64,000 nt of DNA from Pseudomonadota bacterium (GTDB taxonomy: Bacteria; Pseudomonadota; Alphaproteobacteria; Sphingomonadales; Sphingomonadaceae): positions 29,124 to 93,123 of the forward strand of contig JAEZFL010000027.1 of assembly GCA_023417515.1 (NCBI GenBank). Direction: 5' to 3'. The notes below the pieces were generated by a model. The model searched no databases, had not been told where the DNA came from, and saw only the letters and a program-made list of their open reading frames with translations. Shown here piece by piece: positions 34,546-42,628 of the stretch. A program made the translations under genes and the position numbers. How positions within the stretch are numbered: position 1 is the stretch's first letter; the number at the start of each line of letters is the position of its first letter.

Positions 34546-35453
34546 CCCGACGTCTCGATGTCATCAACATCGGCGATCCCGCCCAGCGGCCGGCGCCGTC
34601 CATGCCGAGCGCCTGCGAGAGCCACGGCTGCAGCGGTGGCCCCGAGCCGCTGATCCCGCCGCCGCCGAGCTTCGGCGACGTCATCGTCAACGGAGTCGAG
34701 ATCGACCCCGAGGCGATCGCCCAGGAGATCCAGCACCATCCCGCTCCGGATGCGGAGACGGCCTGGATGGAGGCGGCGCGCGCGCTGGCGGTGCGCGAGC
34801 TGCTTCTGCAGGAGGCCCGCCGGCTTGGACTGGAGCCAGATCCCGAGACGGACGAGGCCGGCCGCTCGGAGGCCGAAGACGACGCGCTCGTGCGCATGCT
34901 GCTCGAGGAGGAAGTGCAACCTGCGCATGCGGGGGAAACCGAGTGCCGCCGCTATTATGACGCCAATCTCGACCGCTTCCGCACGCCCGATCTGTTCGAC
35001 GCGGCGCATATCCTGATCGAGCCGGAAGGCGAGGACGAGGCGGCCTGGGCTTCGGCAGAGGCCCGTGCCCGCGACATCGCCGCCAAGGTCGGCGACGATT
35101 CCACGGCCTTCGCCGCCGCAGCCCGCGCTTTCTCGGGCTGTGCGTCGGCGCAGCAGGACGGCTCGCTCGGCCAGATCCGCCGCGGCGAGCTGGTGCAGTC
35201 GGTCCAGGCGGGGATCGAGGCGCTTGCCGACGGGCAGACCGGGCGCGAACCGGTCCGCTCGCGCTTCGGCTGGCACGTGCTTCGCCTGCAGCGGCGGATC
35301 GAGGGCCAGACGCTTCCGTTCGAGGCTGTCCGGGAACGGATCGCCGACATGCTCGAAGCCCGCAGCTGGTCGGTCGAGGCCGCCCGCTACGTCGCCAACC
35401 TCGCCCGGCGAGGCCAGGTTGAGGGCGTGCTCATCGAAGGGGCCATCGCCTGA
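34542..35453 (+). CDS. PpiC-type peptidyl-prolyl isomerase of the nar operon
   Basis: A 303-aa protein with a parvulin rotamase domain (about 150-270): LFDAAHILIEP, FAAAARAFSGCASAQQDGSLGQIRRGELVQSVQAGI and SRFGWHVLRLQRRIEGQTLPFEAVRERIA. The N-terminal 70 residues are Pro/Cys-rich and contain no signal peptide, so it is probably cytoplasmic, resembling NifM-like isomerases. The nar operon of Pseudomonas aeruginosa also contains an isomerase gene after narI, so a role in nitrate reductase folding is likely by context. ATGA overlap with narI. Confidence 0.87.
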   Translation: MTRRLDVINIGDPAQRPAPSMPSACESHGCSGGPEPLIPPPPSFGDVIVNGVEIDPEAIAQEIQHHPAPDAETAWMEAARALAVRELLLQEARRLGLEPDPETDEAGRSEAEDDALVRMLLEEEVQPAHAGETECRRYYDANLDRFRTPDLFDAAHILIEPEGEDEAAWASAEARARDIAAKVGDDSTAFAAAARAFSGCASAQQDGSLGQIRRGELVQSVQAGIEALADGQTGREPVRSRFGWHVLRLQRRIEGQTLPFEAVRERIADMLEARSWSVEAARYVANLARRGQVEGVLIEGAIA

Positions 35454-35809
35454 TGGCGATGCTCGGCGACCTCATCGCAGCGGCGCGGCGATCGGCGGGC
35501 GCCTTCCACGCCTGGCTCGAGGAATGCGATCCCGATCTCGCGGCCCGGGTGACGGCAGCCGCCGAGGAGGTGGGACTCACGCCGGCATCCTATGCGCGGA
35601 TGGCGGTCGCGGACTTCACCCGCTTCGCTTCCGAGGAGGACTGGGCGACGCTCACCTCGTCGATGCGCGACGCGCCCGATCCGGGCACCGTGTGCCTGCT
35701 CGCCATGGTCCACTGGCGCTTGACCGCGAAGGGCTGCGCGGCCCACTCTCATTCCCACTCAGAGCAAGGAGGAGCGGCCGATGGGCGACATCTCGAACGA
35801 CAGACCTGA
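35453..35809 (+). CDS. hypothetical nar-operon protein with His-rich tail
   Basis: A 118-aa soluble protein of no family I recognise. It starts MAMLGDLIAAARRSAGAFHAWLEECDPDLAARVTAAAEEVG and contains SYARMAVADFTRFASEEDWATLTSSM, predicted helical. The end reads CAAHSHSHSEQGG, a short alternating His-Ser run that could bind metal. TGATG coupling with the isomerase gene and an overlap of 29 bases with the next gene show it belongs to the nar transcript. Possibly an assembly factor or regulator; no direct evidence. Confidence 0.65.
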   Translation: MAMLGDLIAAARRSAGAFHAWLEECDPDLAARVTAAAEEVGLTPASYARMAVADFTRFASEEDWATLTSSMRDAPDPGTVCLLAMVHWRLTAKGCAAHSHSHSEQGGAADGRHLERQT

Positions 35810-35990
35810 GGACGCGCCGCTCAACCCCGCCCTGAAGAGCACGACCGAGACGGTCTACGACACGAAGCACACAACGCCGCCCCCTGTCGACACGGCGTCG
35901 GCGAAGGAAGGCGAGGGGGAGGGCTGGCCGATCGTGTGGCTGGTCGTCACCGTCGTCGGCGTGGCGCTGGCGATCTACTTCATCCTCTAG
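35781..35990 (+). CDS. small tail-anchored membrane protein of nar operon
   Basis: A 69-aa protein with a hydrophilic N-terminus (MGDISNDRPEDAPLNPALK...) rich in Thr, Pro and Glu, and one C-terminal membrane helix, WPIVWLVVTVVGVALAIYFIL. GGAGGAG lies just upstream of the ATG, inside the end of the previous gene. Single-helix proteins of this size often act as accessory subunits of respiratory complexes; whether this one binds NarI is untested. Last gene of the operon; its end overlaps the convergent neighbour by 4 bp. Confidence 0.65.
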   Translation: MGDISNDRPEDAPLNPALKSTTETVYDTKHTTPPPVDTASAKEGEGEGWPIVWLVVTVVGVALAIYFIL

Positions 35991-36445
35991 AGAGATGCCG
36001 TTTCCGGCGACACTTGCCGGACGAAGCTGACGGTTTCCATCTTCAGTCCGAGCTCCTCCCAGCTCAAACGACCGGCGGACGAGGGATCCGCGTTACGCGC
36101 GGCCGTGGTGAAGACGATGTTGCGACAATCCATTTCGCGAGCGATGTCCTCGAGCCCGGCACATAAGGCCCGCCGCACTGGAGCCATTCGGCTCAGCTCG
36201 AAGGCCACAAGAACCTCGACCTGAAGGCTGCGATCGAAGCGCAGACTGCCGACCTGCCGGAATGCCGCCACGCCGTGAAGGCATCCGTCGCCAGCCGCGA
36301 CCGCGAGGATGCCTCCTCCGCTGGCGATCAACTGCCGCGCGAATGTCTTCCACCGCTCCAGGCTGACCCGGGCGGCCGAGCGGATGAGGGGAAACGCCAG
36401 CGCCAACTGGCCCTCGTCCAGGCGGGATAGGCTCAAGTCCGGCAT
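35987..36445 (-). CDS. hypothetical protein, possible GNAT-like fold
   Basis: A 152-aa soluble protein. The pattern GGILAVAAGDGCLHGVAAFRQVG, then SLQVEVLVAFELSRMAPVRRALCAGLEDIAREMDCRNIVFTTA, resembles beta4-alpha3 of GNAT acyltransferases, but the acetyl-CoA loop (Q/RxxGxG/A) is not evident. Function unknown. It lies between the nar operon and the second Crp/Fnr gene, divergent from the latter; an 8/10 FNR-like box is centred 64 bp upstream. Confidence 0.55.
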   Translation of the reverse strand: MPDLSLSRLDEGQLALAFPLIRSAARVSLERWKTFARQLIASGGGILAVAAGDGCLHGVAAFRQVGSLRFDRSLQVEVLVAFELSRMAPVRRALCAGLEDIAREMDCRNIVFTTAARNADPSSAGRLSWEELGLKMETVSFVRQVSPETASL

Positions 36446-36502
36446 GGGCTCGCCTCGCAGGTTTCGTCAGCTTGAAGCCTAGGCGCAATCGGCTATTGCA
36501 GG

Positions 36503-36516
36503 TTGAGCCAGATCAT
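36503..36516. promoter_or_regulatory. weak FNR-like box between the GNAT-like gene and second Crp/Fnr gene
   Basis: TTGAG-CCAG-ATCAT, 8 of 10 consensus positions. It fits activation of the leftward gene (start near 36468) and would sit at the start of the rightward regulator gene, where binding would repress. Confidence 0.35.
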
Positions 36517-36534
36517 TCCCGCCCACCCGCCGAG

Positions 36535-37281
36535 GTGAAATTGTCCTACACGCCGACCGGTGCACTGACGACCTTGCCGGCGGGGCATCCGTGTGAGGAT
36601 TGCCCGGTACGCCCGATCACGATCTGCCGCAGCCTCGAGCCCAAGACCCTCGCCGACATGCGCAGGATGGGCAAGATGCAGCGCCTGCAGCCCGAGCAAC
36701 CCGTCTTCCACGAAGGGGACCCCGCGAAGCGGGTTTTCATGCTGACGCTGGGTGCGCTCAAGATCTACACGCTGCTCGGCGACGGCCGTCGCCAAATCAC
36801 GGGCTTCATGTTTCCCGGCGACTTCCTCGGTGTCACGGCGGACGACGAATATGCCTTCACCATCGAGGCGCTCGTGCCCTCCGAGCTGTGGTGGTTCTCG
36901 CGGGACTCGTTCGACCGCTTCGTCGAGGCCAATCCGAGCGTCGAGCGGGAACTCTACCGGATGGCCGCGCACGAGCTCGCCGCCGCCCAGCAGCAGATGG
37001 TTCTGCTCGGGCGCAAGACCGCGGCCGAGCGGGTCGCGAGCTTCTTCCTGAACCTGCTCCAGCGCATGGAGCGAGTCAGCGGCCGCGCCGAGACCAGGTT
37101 CGACCTGCCGATGAGCCGTCTCGACATCGCCGACTATCTCGGACTCACCAAGGAGACGGTGAGCCGAATGCTGTCCGAGCTGCGCGACCGGCGGTTGATT
37201 CGGCTGGAGACACAGAACCGGGTCGAGGTGCTCGACCGGGCCGGGCTCGAGGACATGGCCGAGGGCTATAGCGGCGACTAG
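36535..37281 (+). CDS. Crp/Fnr family regulator lacking the central Cys
   Basis: A 248-aa paralogue of the FnrL gene at 21.5 kb. It keeps N-terminal Cys20, Cys23 and Cys31 (HPCEDCPVRPITIC) but has Trp119 where FnrL has its fourth ligand (SELWWFSRDSF against VEICRFPRERF), and there is no other cysteine. The HTH LDIADYLGLTKETVSRML keeps the E..SR residues for FNR-type sites. A normal [4Fe-4S] site is therefore doubtful; it could respond to another signal, such as nitric oxide or a different cluster. Start uncertain: GTG 36535 is chosen by alignment with FnrL; TTG 36541 is possible. Confidence 0.82.
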   Translation: MKLSYTPTGALTTLPAGHPCEDCPVRPITICRSLEPKTLADMRRMGKMQRLQPEQPVFHEGDPAKRVFMLTLGALKIYTLLGDGRRQITGFMFPGDFLGVTADDEYAFTIEALVPSELWWFSRDSFDRFVEANPSVERELYRMAAHELAAAQQQMVLLGRKTAAERVASFFLNLLQRMERVSGRAETRFDLPMSRLDIADYLGLTKETVSRMLSELRDRRLIRLETQNRVEVLDRAGLEDMAEGYSGD

Positions 37282-38537
37282 CGGCGCGGCGCGAGGCTCC
37301 ATTCGAGCTGGAGCCAGACCTTGCTTGTGTCCACTCCGAAGCCTTCGGCGTCATAGTCGGCGAACTTGAGCAGCAGGCCGAACGGACCGGCGCGGAACCC
37401 GACCGACGCGTCCCATTCGCTGCCATAGCCGAACCCGCCGACGGCGCTGTCGAACTGGTGGAAAGCGAGGTTTGCGTTGAGGCCGGGAAGCAAGCGCACG
37501 CTCTCGAACGTCCGGCCGACCGAGACATAATAGTCGTTGAGGCCGGCGGGGGGAGTGGTCAGGAACATGTCGGCCCAGCCGTTGAACCTGTGCAAGGTCG
37601 CCATCGGCGCTTGCACGGCACGTCCATTGTCGCTGCCCAGCTGCTCGAACCCTGTCGTGATATCGAACCCCGCGAGGCTGATTCCGGCCTCGACCGCCCA
37701 ATAGTCTGCCGCATAGTCGAACGCGTTGCGGCCATAATCCGATTGGCGCGCATAACTCGCGCGCAGGTTGAGCCGCGTGTCGCCGCCTAGCGGGACGGCC
37801 GCGGTGACGAAGCCGCCATAGGTCTGGCTGCTGTTGGCCAGCGCGAAGCTCTCGTCGAAGTCGAGCAGGTAGGCGAACAATTTGCCCTGTACCGCGCCCT
37901 GGCGAACCGCCAGGCCGGCGAACATGAAATCGCCGTCGACCGCTGTCCGCGGCCCCGCCTCCGCGCCGAAGATGGTGCGCTGGCCGATCGCGTAGGTGAT
38001 GTCGGCAGCGACCGCACCGACCCGGGCTTCGCCGCGCACCGCGTCGAACGTCTGCTCGTTCTGCCGCCACCCGACGGACCCGACCCAGCGCTGGTCGTCC
38101 AGGTTGATCCGCTGGCGCCCCACCGTGACCGCGCCGCCGTCGAAGCGATATTGCAGCTGGAGGCGGTTGAGCTCCGCATTTTCGGGATCGGCGACCACGG
38201 AATGGCCGGGCCGCGACTGATCGTTTCCGGGAAGCGCGAACGGAAAGGCGTTGTAATCATCGACCGGCGCGAGCGTGGCCTCGGCCTCGGCGAGCAGGGA
38301 GAAGCCGCCCAGCCGAGCCTCCGCCCCGCCGCGCACCCGCAAGGTCAGGGCGTCCGCGCCGAGCACCGGCTGATCCACCGTCTCCAAGCGAATCCGCGCG
38401 TCGATGATCGGCGTGACGGTGAGCCGGTCCGGCGCCTCTTGACCCTGGGCGAGGGCCGGGGCCGCCGATCCCGCGAGGAGCAGCACAGCAATCGTTGCTC
38501 GCCCGATCGGGCGGAGCAGGTCGTGGGCAGCGATCAT
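37278..38537 (-). CDS. outer-membrane porin-like beta-barrel (alginate-export-type)
   Basis: A 419-aa exported protein. The signal peptide is MIAAHDLLRPIGRATIAVLL...AAPALAQ. The rest shows amphipathic alternating strands with aromatic girdles (LQLQYRFDGGAVTVGRQRINLDDQRWVGSVGWRQNEQTFD, a typical GRQ motif of alginate-export/OprB-like barrels) and ends in WLQLEWSLAPRR. Start ATG 38537 has GAGG 6 nt upstream. An FNR box is centred 74 bp upstream, which supports induction without oxygen, perhaps for nitrate/nitrite passage; substrate is inference. Its stop touches the convergent Crp/Fnr gene. Confidence 0.78.
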   Translation of the reverse strand: MIAAHDLLRPIGRATIAVLLLAGSAAPALAQGQEAPDRLTVTPIIDARIRLETVDQPVLGADALTLRVRGGAEARLGGFSLLAEAEATLAPVDDYNAFPFALPGNDQSRPGHSVVADPENAELNRLQLQYRFDGGAVTVGRQRINLDDQRWVGSVGWRQNEQTFDAVRGEARVGAVAADITYAIGQRTIFGAEAGPRTAVDGDFMFAGLAVRQGAVQGKLFAYLLDFDESFALANSSQTYGGFVTAAVPLGGDTRLNLRASYARQSDYGRNAFDYAADYWAVEAGISLAGFDITTGFEQLGSDNGRAVQAPMATLHRFNGWADMFLTTPPAGLNDYYVSVGRTFESVRLLPGLNANLAFHQFDSAVGGFGYGSEWDASVGFRAGPFGLLLKFADYDAEGFGVDTSKVWLQLEWSLAPRR

Positions 38538-38604
38538 CTGTATCCTCTTACCCGGGCATCGACAGGCGTCCGGGTCTCGACTAGCCCGCGTGGCGGGACG
38601 GCGG

Positions 38605-38618
38605 ATGATGTGCATCAA
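38605..38618. promoter_or_regulatory. FNR box between porin and tauE-mobA
   Basis: ATGAT-GTGC-ATCAA, 9 of 10 positions. Toward the porin, a -41.5 position gives a start near 38570 and a 33-nt leader. Toward the TauE gene the box is only 40 bp from the ATG, less comfortable. Confidence 0.7.
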
Positions 38619-38651
38619 TCGCCGGCCGCAAAGGCGGGCAAAAGGGGCATC

Positions 38652-39392
38652 ATGGATGTGACCACCGTAGCGGGGATCGCCATGATGATGGCCATCGCCG
38701 CAGCGCTCTACTCTTCGGTCGGACATGGCGGTGCGTCGGCCTATCTGGCGATCATGGCGCTGTTCTCGGTGGCGCCCGAGACGATGCGGCCCACCGCGCT
38801 GACGCTCAACCTCGTCGTGGCGGGACTCGCCGCGCTTAGCTTCGCGCGGGAGGGCCAGACCAACTTTCGTCTCCTTGCCGCCTTCGCCGTGACGGCCGCC
38901 CCGGCGGCCTTTATCGGCGGCCTGGTTCAGCTTCCGCCGGATCTTTACCGGCCGCTCGTCGGCATCGTCCTGATTGCGGCGGCGATCCGCCTGTTCTGGC
39001 AGCCCGAGCGGCTTGCCGCGCGCACCGTCAAGGCGCCGCCGCTTGCGGTCAGCCTTCCCGCCGGCGCTGGCCTCGGCCTGCTCGCCGGGCTCACCGGCAC
39101 GGGTGGCGGCATCTTCCTCAGCCCGCTCATCATCCTGTTCGGCTGGGAGGAGCCACGCAAGACGTCGGGCGTCGCCGCCGCCTTCATCTTCCTCAACTCG
39201 GCCGCCGGCCTTGCCGGCAATTACGCCGGAGTGCAGGCGCTGCCGGCCGAGCTGCCGATCTTCGTCGGTGCGGTGGTGGTCGGCGCCCTGCTCGGCATCT
39301 GGGGCGGCGTGTCGCGCCTGCCGCGCCACCGGCTGCTCCAGGCGCTGGGCCTCGTCCTCGTCATCGCCGGTCTCAAGCTGCTGCTGACATGA
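38652..39392 (+). CDS. TauE/SafE family membrane transporter
   Basis: A 246-aa inner-membrane protein with about eight hydrophobic segments; SVGHGGASAYLAIMALF near the N-terminus and GLTGTGGGIFLSPLIILFGW in the middle are the duplicated TauE/SafE signature. The family moves organic or inorganic anions such as sulfite or sulfoacetate; substrate here is unknown. ATG 38652 follows AAAGGGG. Its stop overlaps the mobA ATG, linking an anion transporter with molybdenum-cofactor maturation. Confidence 0.88.
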   Translation: MDVTTVAGIAMMMAIAAALYSSVGHGGASAYLAIMALFSVAPETMRPTALTLNLVVAGLAALSFAREGQTNFRLLAAFAVTAAPAAFIGGLVQLPPDLYRPLVGIVLIAAAIRLFWQPERLAARTVKAPPLAVSLPAGAGLGLLAGLTGTGGGIFLSPLIILFGWEEPRKTSGVAAAFIFLNSAAGLAGNYAGVQALPAELPIFVGAVVVGALLGIWGGVSRLPRHRLLQALGLVLVIAGLKLLLT

Positions 39393-40018
39393 CCGCGCCT
39401 CTGGTCGTAATCCTCGCCGGAGGGGAAGGGGCGCGCATGGGCGGTGCCAAGCCGCTGCGCATGCTTGGCGGCGAGCGCCTCGTCGACCGGGCGCTGCGCA
39501 TGGCGCGCGCCTGGTCGGACGACGTGCGGCTCGCCCTGCGCGAAGCCGACCAGGTCCGCCTTGCCGGGGCGCCGGTGCTGCTCGACGACCCCGCCGTTGA
39601 AGGCCCTCTCGCTGGACTGCGGTCCGCGCTCAGCGCCGCACGCGGAGCGGGGAGGGACACGGTTCTGACGATACCGTGCGACGCACCGTTCCTGCCACGC
39701 AACCTCGAGTCCCGGCTTCAGGCGGCGATCGACGTGAACGGCGCGGCTCTCGCCGCCAGCGGGCCTGACCTCCACCCCACCTGCGCGCTGTGGCGCACGG
39801 AAGCGCTCGATCTGCTGCCGGACTATGTCGCTTCGGGCCGTCGCTCGCTGATCGGTTTCGCGGAGATGGCCGGCTATACGCTCGTCGATTGGGACACGCG
39901 CCACTTCTTCAACCTGAATCGCCCCGAGGACCTCGCCGAGGCGGAGCGGCGGCTGGCCTCAGAAATCGAGGATCTCGACCCGGCTTCCGGCTTCGACCGC
40001 GGCCCGCCCCGGCATTAA
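39389..40018 (+). CDS. mobA: molybdenum cofactor guanylyltransferase
   Basis: Attaches GMP to molybdopterin to make the MGD cofactor used by NarG. The 209-aa protein has the nucleotidyltransferase signature LAGGEGARMGGAKPL at residues 9-23, TIPCDAPFLP with the metal-binding Asp, and NLNRPEDLAEAE near the end. ATGA overlap with the TauE gene. Its last 60 bp overlap the convergent moeA gene. Confidence 0.93.
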   Translation: MTAPLVVILAGGEGARMGGAKPLRMLGGERLVDRALRMARAWSDDVRLALREADQVRLAGAPVLLDDPAVEGPLAGLRSALSAARGAGRDTVLTIPCDAPFLPRNLESRLQAAIDVNGAALAASGPDLHPTCALWRTEALDLLPDYVASGRRSLIGFAEMAGYTLVDWDTRHFFNLNRPEDLAEAERRLASEIEDLDPASGFDRGPPRH

Positions 40019-41146
40019 CCGGACCAGCGCATCGCAATCGGCCAGAGTCTTCTGCGCGCTCGAATCCTGGTTCGACATTACCCGCACCGTCTCGCCCTCG
40101 ATCCTTCCACGAGCGAACGTCTCGCGGTCGCCGGTCGGCGGCAGTCCGTCCGCAAGCTGGAGGTTGCGCCAGTGCAACGCCGCGCGCGGGTCGCGGCCGA
40201 TCAGCCCCGCGACGAGCGGCGCGAGGAACAGGCGCGCAGTGACCATGGCCGACGTCGGATTGCCGGGCAGGCCGAGAACGAGCCGCCCGCGCGCCTGCCC
40301 GAGCCACACCGGCTTGCCCGGCTTGATCGCCACTTTCGAGAAAACCAGCTCAAGCCCCTGCTCGGCGAACATCGGCTTGGCGAAGTCCTTCTCGCCCACC
40401 GAGGCTCCGCCGGTCACCACGACGAGGTCCGCGTCACGTAGCGCCAGCCCGGCCGCCCGGACCATGTCCTCGAGCCGGTCGGCGAGGGTGACGCTGCCCA
40501 TGAAGCTCGCCCCCCACGTTTCGGCCATGGCCGCGACTCCGAACGAGACGCTTTCCGGGATCGCCTGCGCACGATGACGCGCAGTGCCCGGCTCGGCGAG
40601 CTCGTCGCCTGTGCTCAAGAGCATCAATCTTGGCCGGCGCCACACCGACAGCCGGTCGAGATCTGCAGCCGCAGCCGCCACCAGCTGGCGCGGCCCGAGC
40701 AATGTCCCGCTTTCCAGCAGCACGTCGCCCGCCCGGAAGTCGGAACCGGCGGCGCGGATGTGCCGGGCCTGCGGCAGCGGCGCCTCGAAGACCGCTGAGT
40801 CGCCCTCGCGGCGCACGACTTCCTGAACGATCACCCGGTCCGCGCCCGGCGGCACCGGCGCACCGGTGAATATCCGGACGCAGCGCCCCGGCCGGACCGC
40901 GCCCTGATGACCGCGCCCGGCGAAGGACTCGCCGGCCACGGTCAATGTGGCCGGAAGGGCGGCAAGATCGGCCTCTCGCACGGCATAGCCGTCCATCGCC
41001 GACACGTCGGCCGGAGGCGCCGACACCAAGGCGGCGACGGGTGCGGCGAGCACTCGGCCATGCGCTTCGGACAGCGGCACCTCCTCGGCACCGAGCGGCC
41101 TGGCGATTGAGAGGACGCGCGCGAGCGCTTCGTCGAACGGGATCAC
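39959..41146 (-). CDS. moeA: molybdopterin molybdenumtransferase
   Basis: Inserts molybdate into adenylated molybdopterin. The 395-aa protein shows SAMDGYAVR near residue 49, IFTGAPVPPGADRVI, VVTGGASVGEKDF and LPGNPTSAMV, all MoeA hallmarks. Last gene of the moaD-moaE-moaB-moaC-moeA operon, overlapping moaC by 4 bp. The convergent 60-bp overlap with mobA is longer than most in this window. Confidence 0.95.
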   Translation of the reverse strand: MIPFDEALARVLSIARPLGAEEVPLSEAHGRVLAAPVAALVSAPPADVSAMDGYAVREADLAALPATLTVAGESFAGRGHQGAVRPGRCVRIFTGAPVPPGADRVIVQEVVRREGDSAVFEAPLPQARHIRAAGSDFRAGDVLLESGTLLGPRQLVAAAAADLDRLSVWRRPRLMLLSTGDELAEPGTARHRAQAIPESVSFGVAAMAETWGASFMGSVTLADRLEDMVRAAGLALRDADLVVVTGGASVGEKDFAKPMFAEQGLELVFSKVAIKPGKPVWLGQARGRLVLGLPGNPTSAMVTARLFLAPLVAGLIGRDPRAALHWRNLQLADGLPPTGDRETFARGRIEGETVRVMSNQDSSAQKTLADCDALVRLMPGRAAVEAGSRVEILDF

Positions 41147-41628
41147 GCCGCGCTGCCGCCTTCCCAGTCGCCGGATTTCCCGCCGCTCTTCGAGGTCACC
41201 CGCACGCCGTCGATCGCCATCGTGCGATCCACTGCCTTCAGCATGTCGAACAGCGTCAGGCAGGCGACCGAGACCGCGGTCAGCGCCTCCATCTCCACTC
41301 CGGTGACTCCGAGCGTTCGGACCTCGGCGGCGACCTGCAAGCCGGGAAGCGAATCATCGATCTCGATCACGACGGCGACCTTGCCGAGCGGCAGCGGATG
41401 GCAGAGCGGGATGAGGTCGGCGGTGCGCTTGGCGGCCATGATGCCGGCCAGCTCGGCGGTCTGGATCACGGAGCCTTTCGGGGTGTCGCCGGAGCGCACC
41501 TTGGCAAGCGTCTCCGCGGCGCAGCGCAGCGTTCCTTGCGCGGTCGCGACGCGGCTGGTCGGAGCCTTGTCCGACACGTCGACCATCGCCGCTCGGCCGT
41601 CGTCGCGGATATGGGTGAGCCGGCTCAT
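41143..41628 (-). CDS. moaC: cyclic pyranopterin monophosphate synthase
   Basis: Converts the MoaA product to cyclic pyranopterin monophosphate. The 161-aa protein has MVDVSDK, IPLCHPLPLGKV, GVEMEALTAVSVACLTLFDMLKAVD and KSGGKSG, which are MoaC motifs. Start ATG 41628 overlaps the moaB stop (ATGA); longer upstream extension has no support. Confidence 0.96.
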   Translation of the reverse strand: MSRLTHIRDDGRAAMVDVSDKAPTSRVATAQGTLRCAAETLAKVRSGDTPKGSVIQTAELAGIMAAKRTADLIPLCHPLPLGKVAVVIEIDDSLPGLQVAAEVRTLGVTGVEMEALTAVSVACLTLFDMLKAVDRTMAIDGVRVTSKSGGKSGDWEGGSAA

Positions 41629-42164
41629 GCGCACAGGTGCCGGAGCCGCGGCACCTGGCCGGCGAGCGAGCAAGGGCGGTAGCGACTGTCGAGCTCGAGC
41701 GAGAGGACGAGGTCCCAACCGTCCCGGCACGCGCCGGTCGACCCGGGCAGGCAGAATATGAAGGTGTCCTCGATCTGCCCTGCACAGGCGCGCGACTGAA
41801 GCGTCGACACGCCGACGGTGCCGAGGCTTGCTTGATGGAAGACGACCGAGAAGCCGTCCATCTCGCGGCGGAGCAGCGGCCTCACCGCCTCGGGCGTGAC
41901 GTCGCGCGGCGTGAAGCCGGTGCCGCCGGTCGAGATGATAAGGTCGACGCCATCGTCGGCGACCCAGGCGCGAACCTGCGCCTGTATCGCTTCGACCTCG
42001 TCCTTGACGATTGCCTTGTCGGCCAGCTCATGGCCGGCGGCGGTCAGCCGATCGACGAGCAGGCGCCCGGACCTGTCGGTCTCCTCGTCGCGCGTGTCCG
42101 AGACGCTGAGCACGGCAATCCGCAACGGGTAGAAGGTCAGGCTCTCATCGATGCCGGGCATCAT
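41625..42164 (-). CDS. moaB: molybdenum cofactor biosynthesis protein B
   Basis: A 179-aa MoaB/Mog-family protein that probably adenylates molybdopterin. Motifs are VLSVSDTRDEETDRSG, IISTGGTGFTPRDVTPEAV and CLPGSTGACRDGWDLVL. It lies in frame-overlapping order between moaE and moaC. Confidence 0.93.
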   Translation of the reverse strand: MMPGIDESLTFYPLRIAVLSVSDTRDEETDRSGRLLVDRLTAAGHELADKAIVKDEVEAIQAQVRAWVADDGVDLIISTGGTGFTPRDVTPEAVRPLLRREMDGFSVVFHQASLGTVGVSTLQSRACAGQIEDTFIFCLPGSTGACRDGWDLVLSLELDSRYRPCSLAGQVPRLRHLCA

Positions 42165-42628
42165 TCGCTCCAGCGCGCCCGTTCGGCGCGGTCGGCGTCG
42201 GTTGGCTCAATCCAGCGCGAGCCGTCAACCGCGTCCTCGCGCTTCCAGAAGACCGCGTCGGTCTTCAGCCGGTCCATCAGATAGTCGGCCGCCTCGAACG
42301 CGGCGCGCCGATGCAGCGAGGCTGCCGCGACAAACACGATCGTCTCGCCGGGAAGCACCGCGCCGAAGCGGTGAACCGCGGTGATCGCGCTGACGGCGAA
42401 GCGCTGGCTCGCGGCCTGGGCGATCTCGTCGATCGACCGCTGGGTGAGGCGGGGATGATGGTCGAGGAAGATTCGCTCGACCTCCGCGCCGCCCCGCGTC
42501 CGCGGCCGCGCGATGCCGGCGAAGCTGACCACCGCCCCTTCATCGTCGAGCTTCGCAATGACTCGCGACAGCTCGGCGGCCGGGTCGAGCGGCAAGTCGG
42601 TAAGGCGGGTGTCGATCACTCCGCTCAC
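42161..42628 (-). CDS. moaE: molybdopterin synthase catalytic subunit
   Basis: Large subunit of 155 aa of MPT synthase, which transfers sulfur from MoaD to the pyranopterin. VVSFAGIARPRTRGG, LDHHPRLTQRSIDEIA, HRFGAVLPGETIVFVAAAS and LKTDAVFWKRE (catalytic Lys) are present. ATGA overlaps on both sides. Confidence 0.95.
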   Translation of the reverse strand: MSGVIDTRLTDLPLDPAAELSRVIAKLDDEGAVVSFAGIARPRTRGGAEVERIFLDHHPRLTQRSIDEIAQAASQRFAVSAITAVHRFGAVLPGETIVFVAAASLHRRAAFEAADYLMDRLKTDAVFWKREDAVDGSRWIEPTDADRAERARWSE

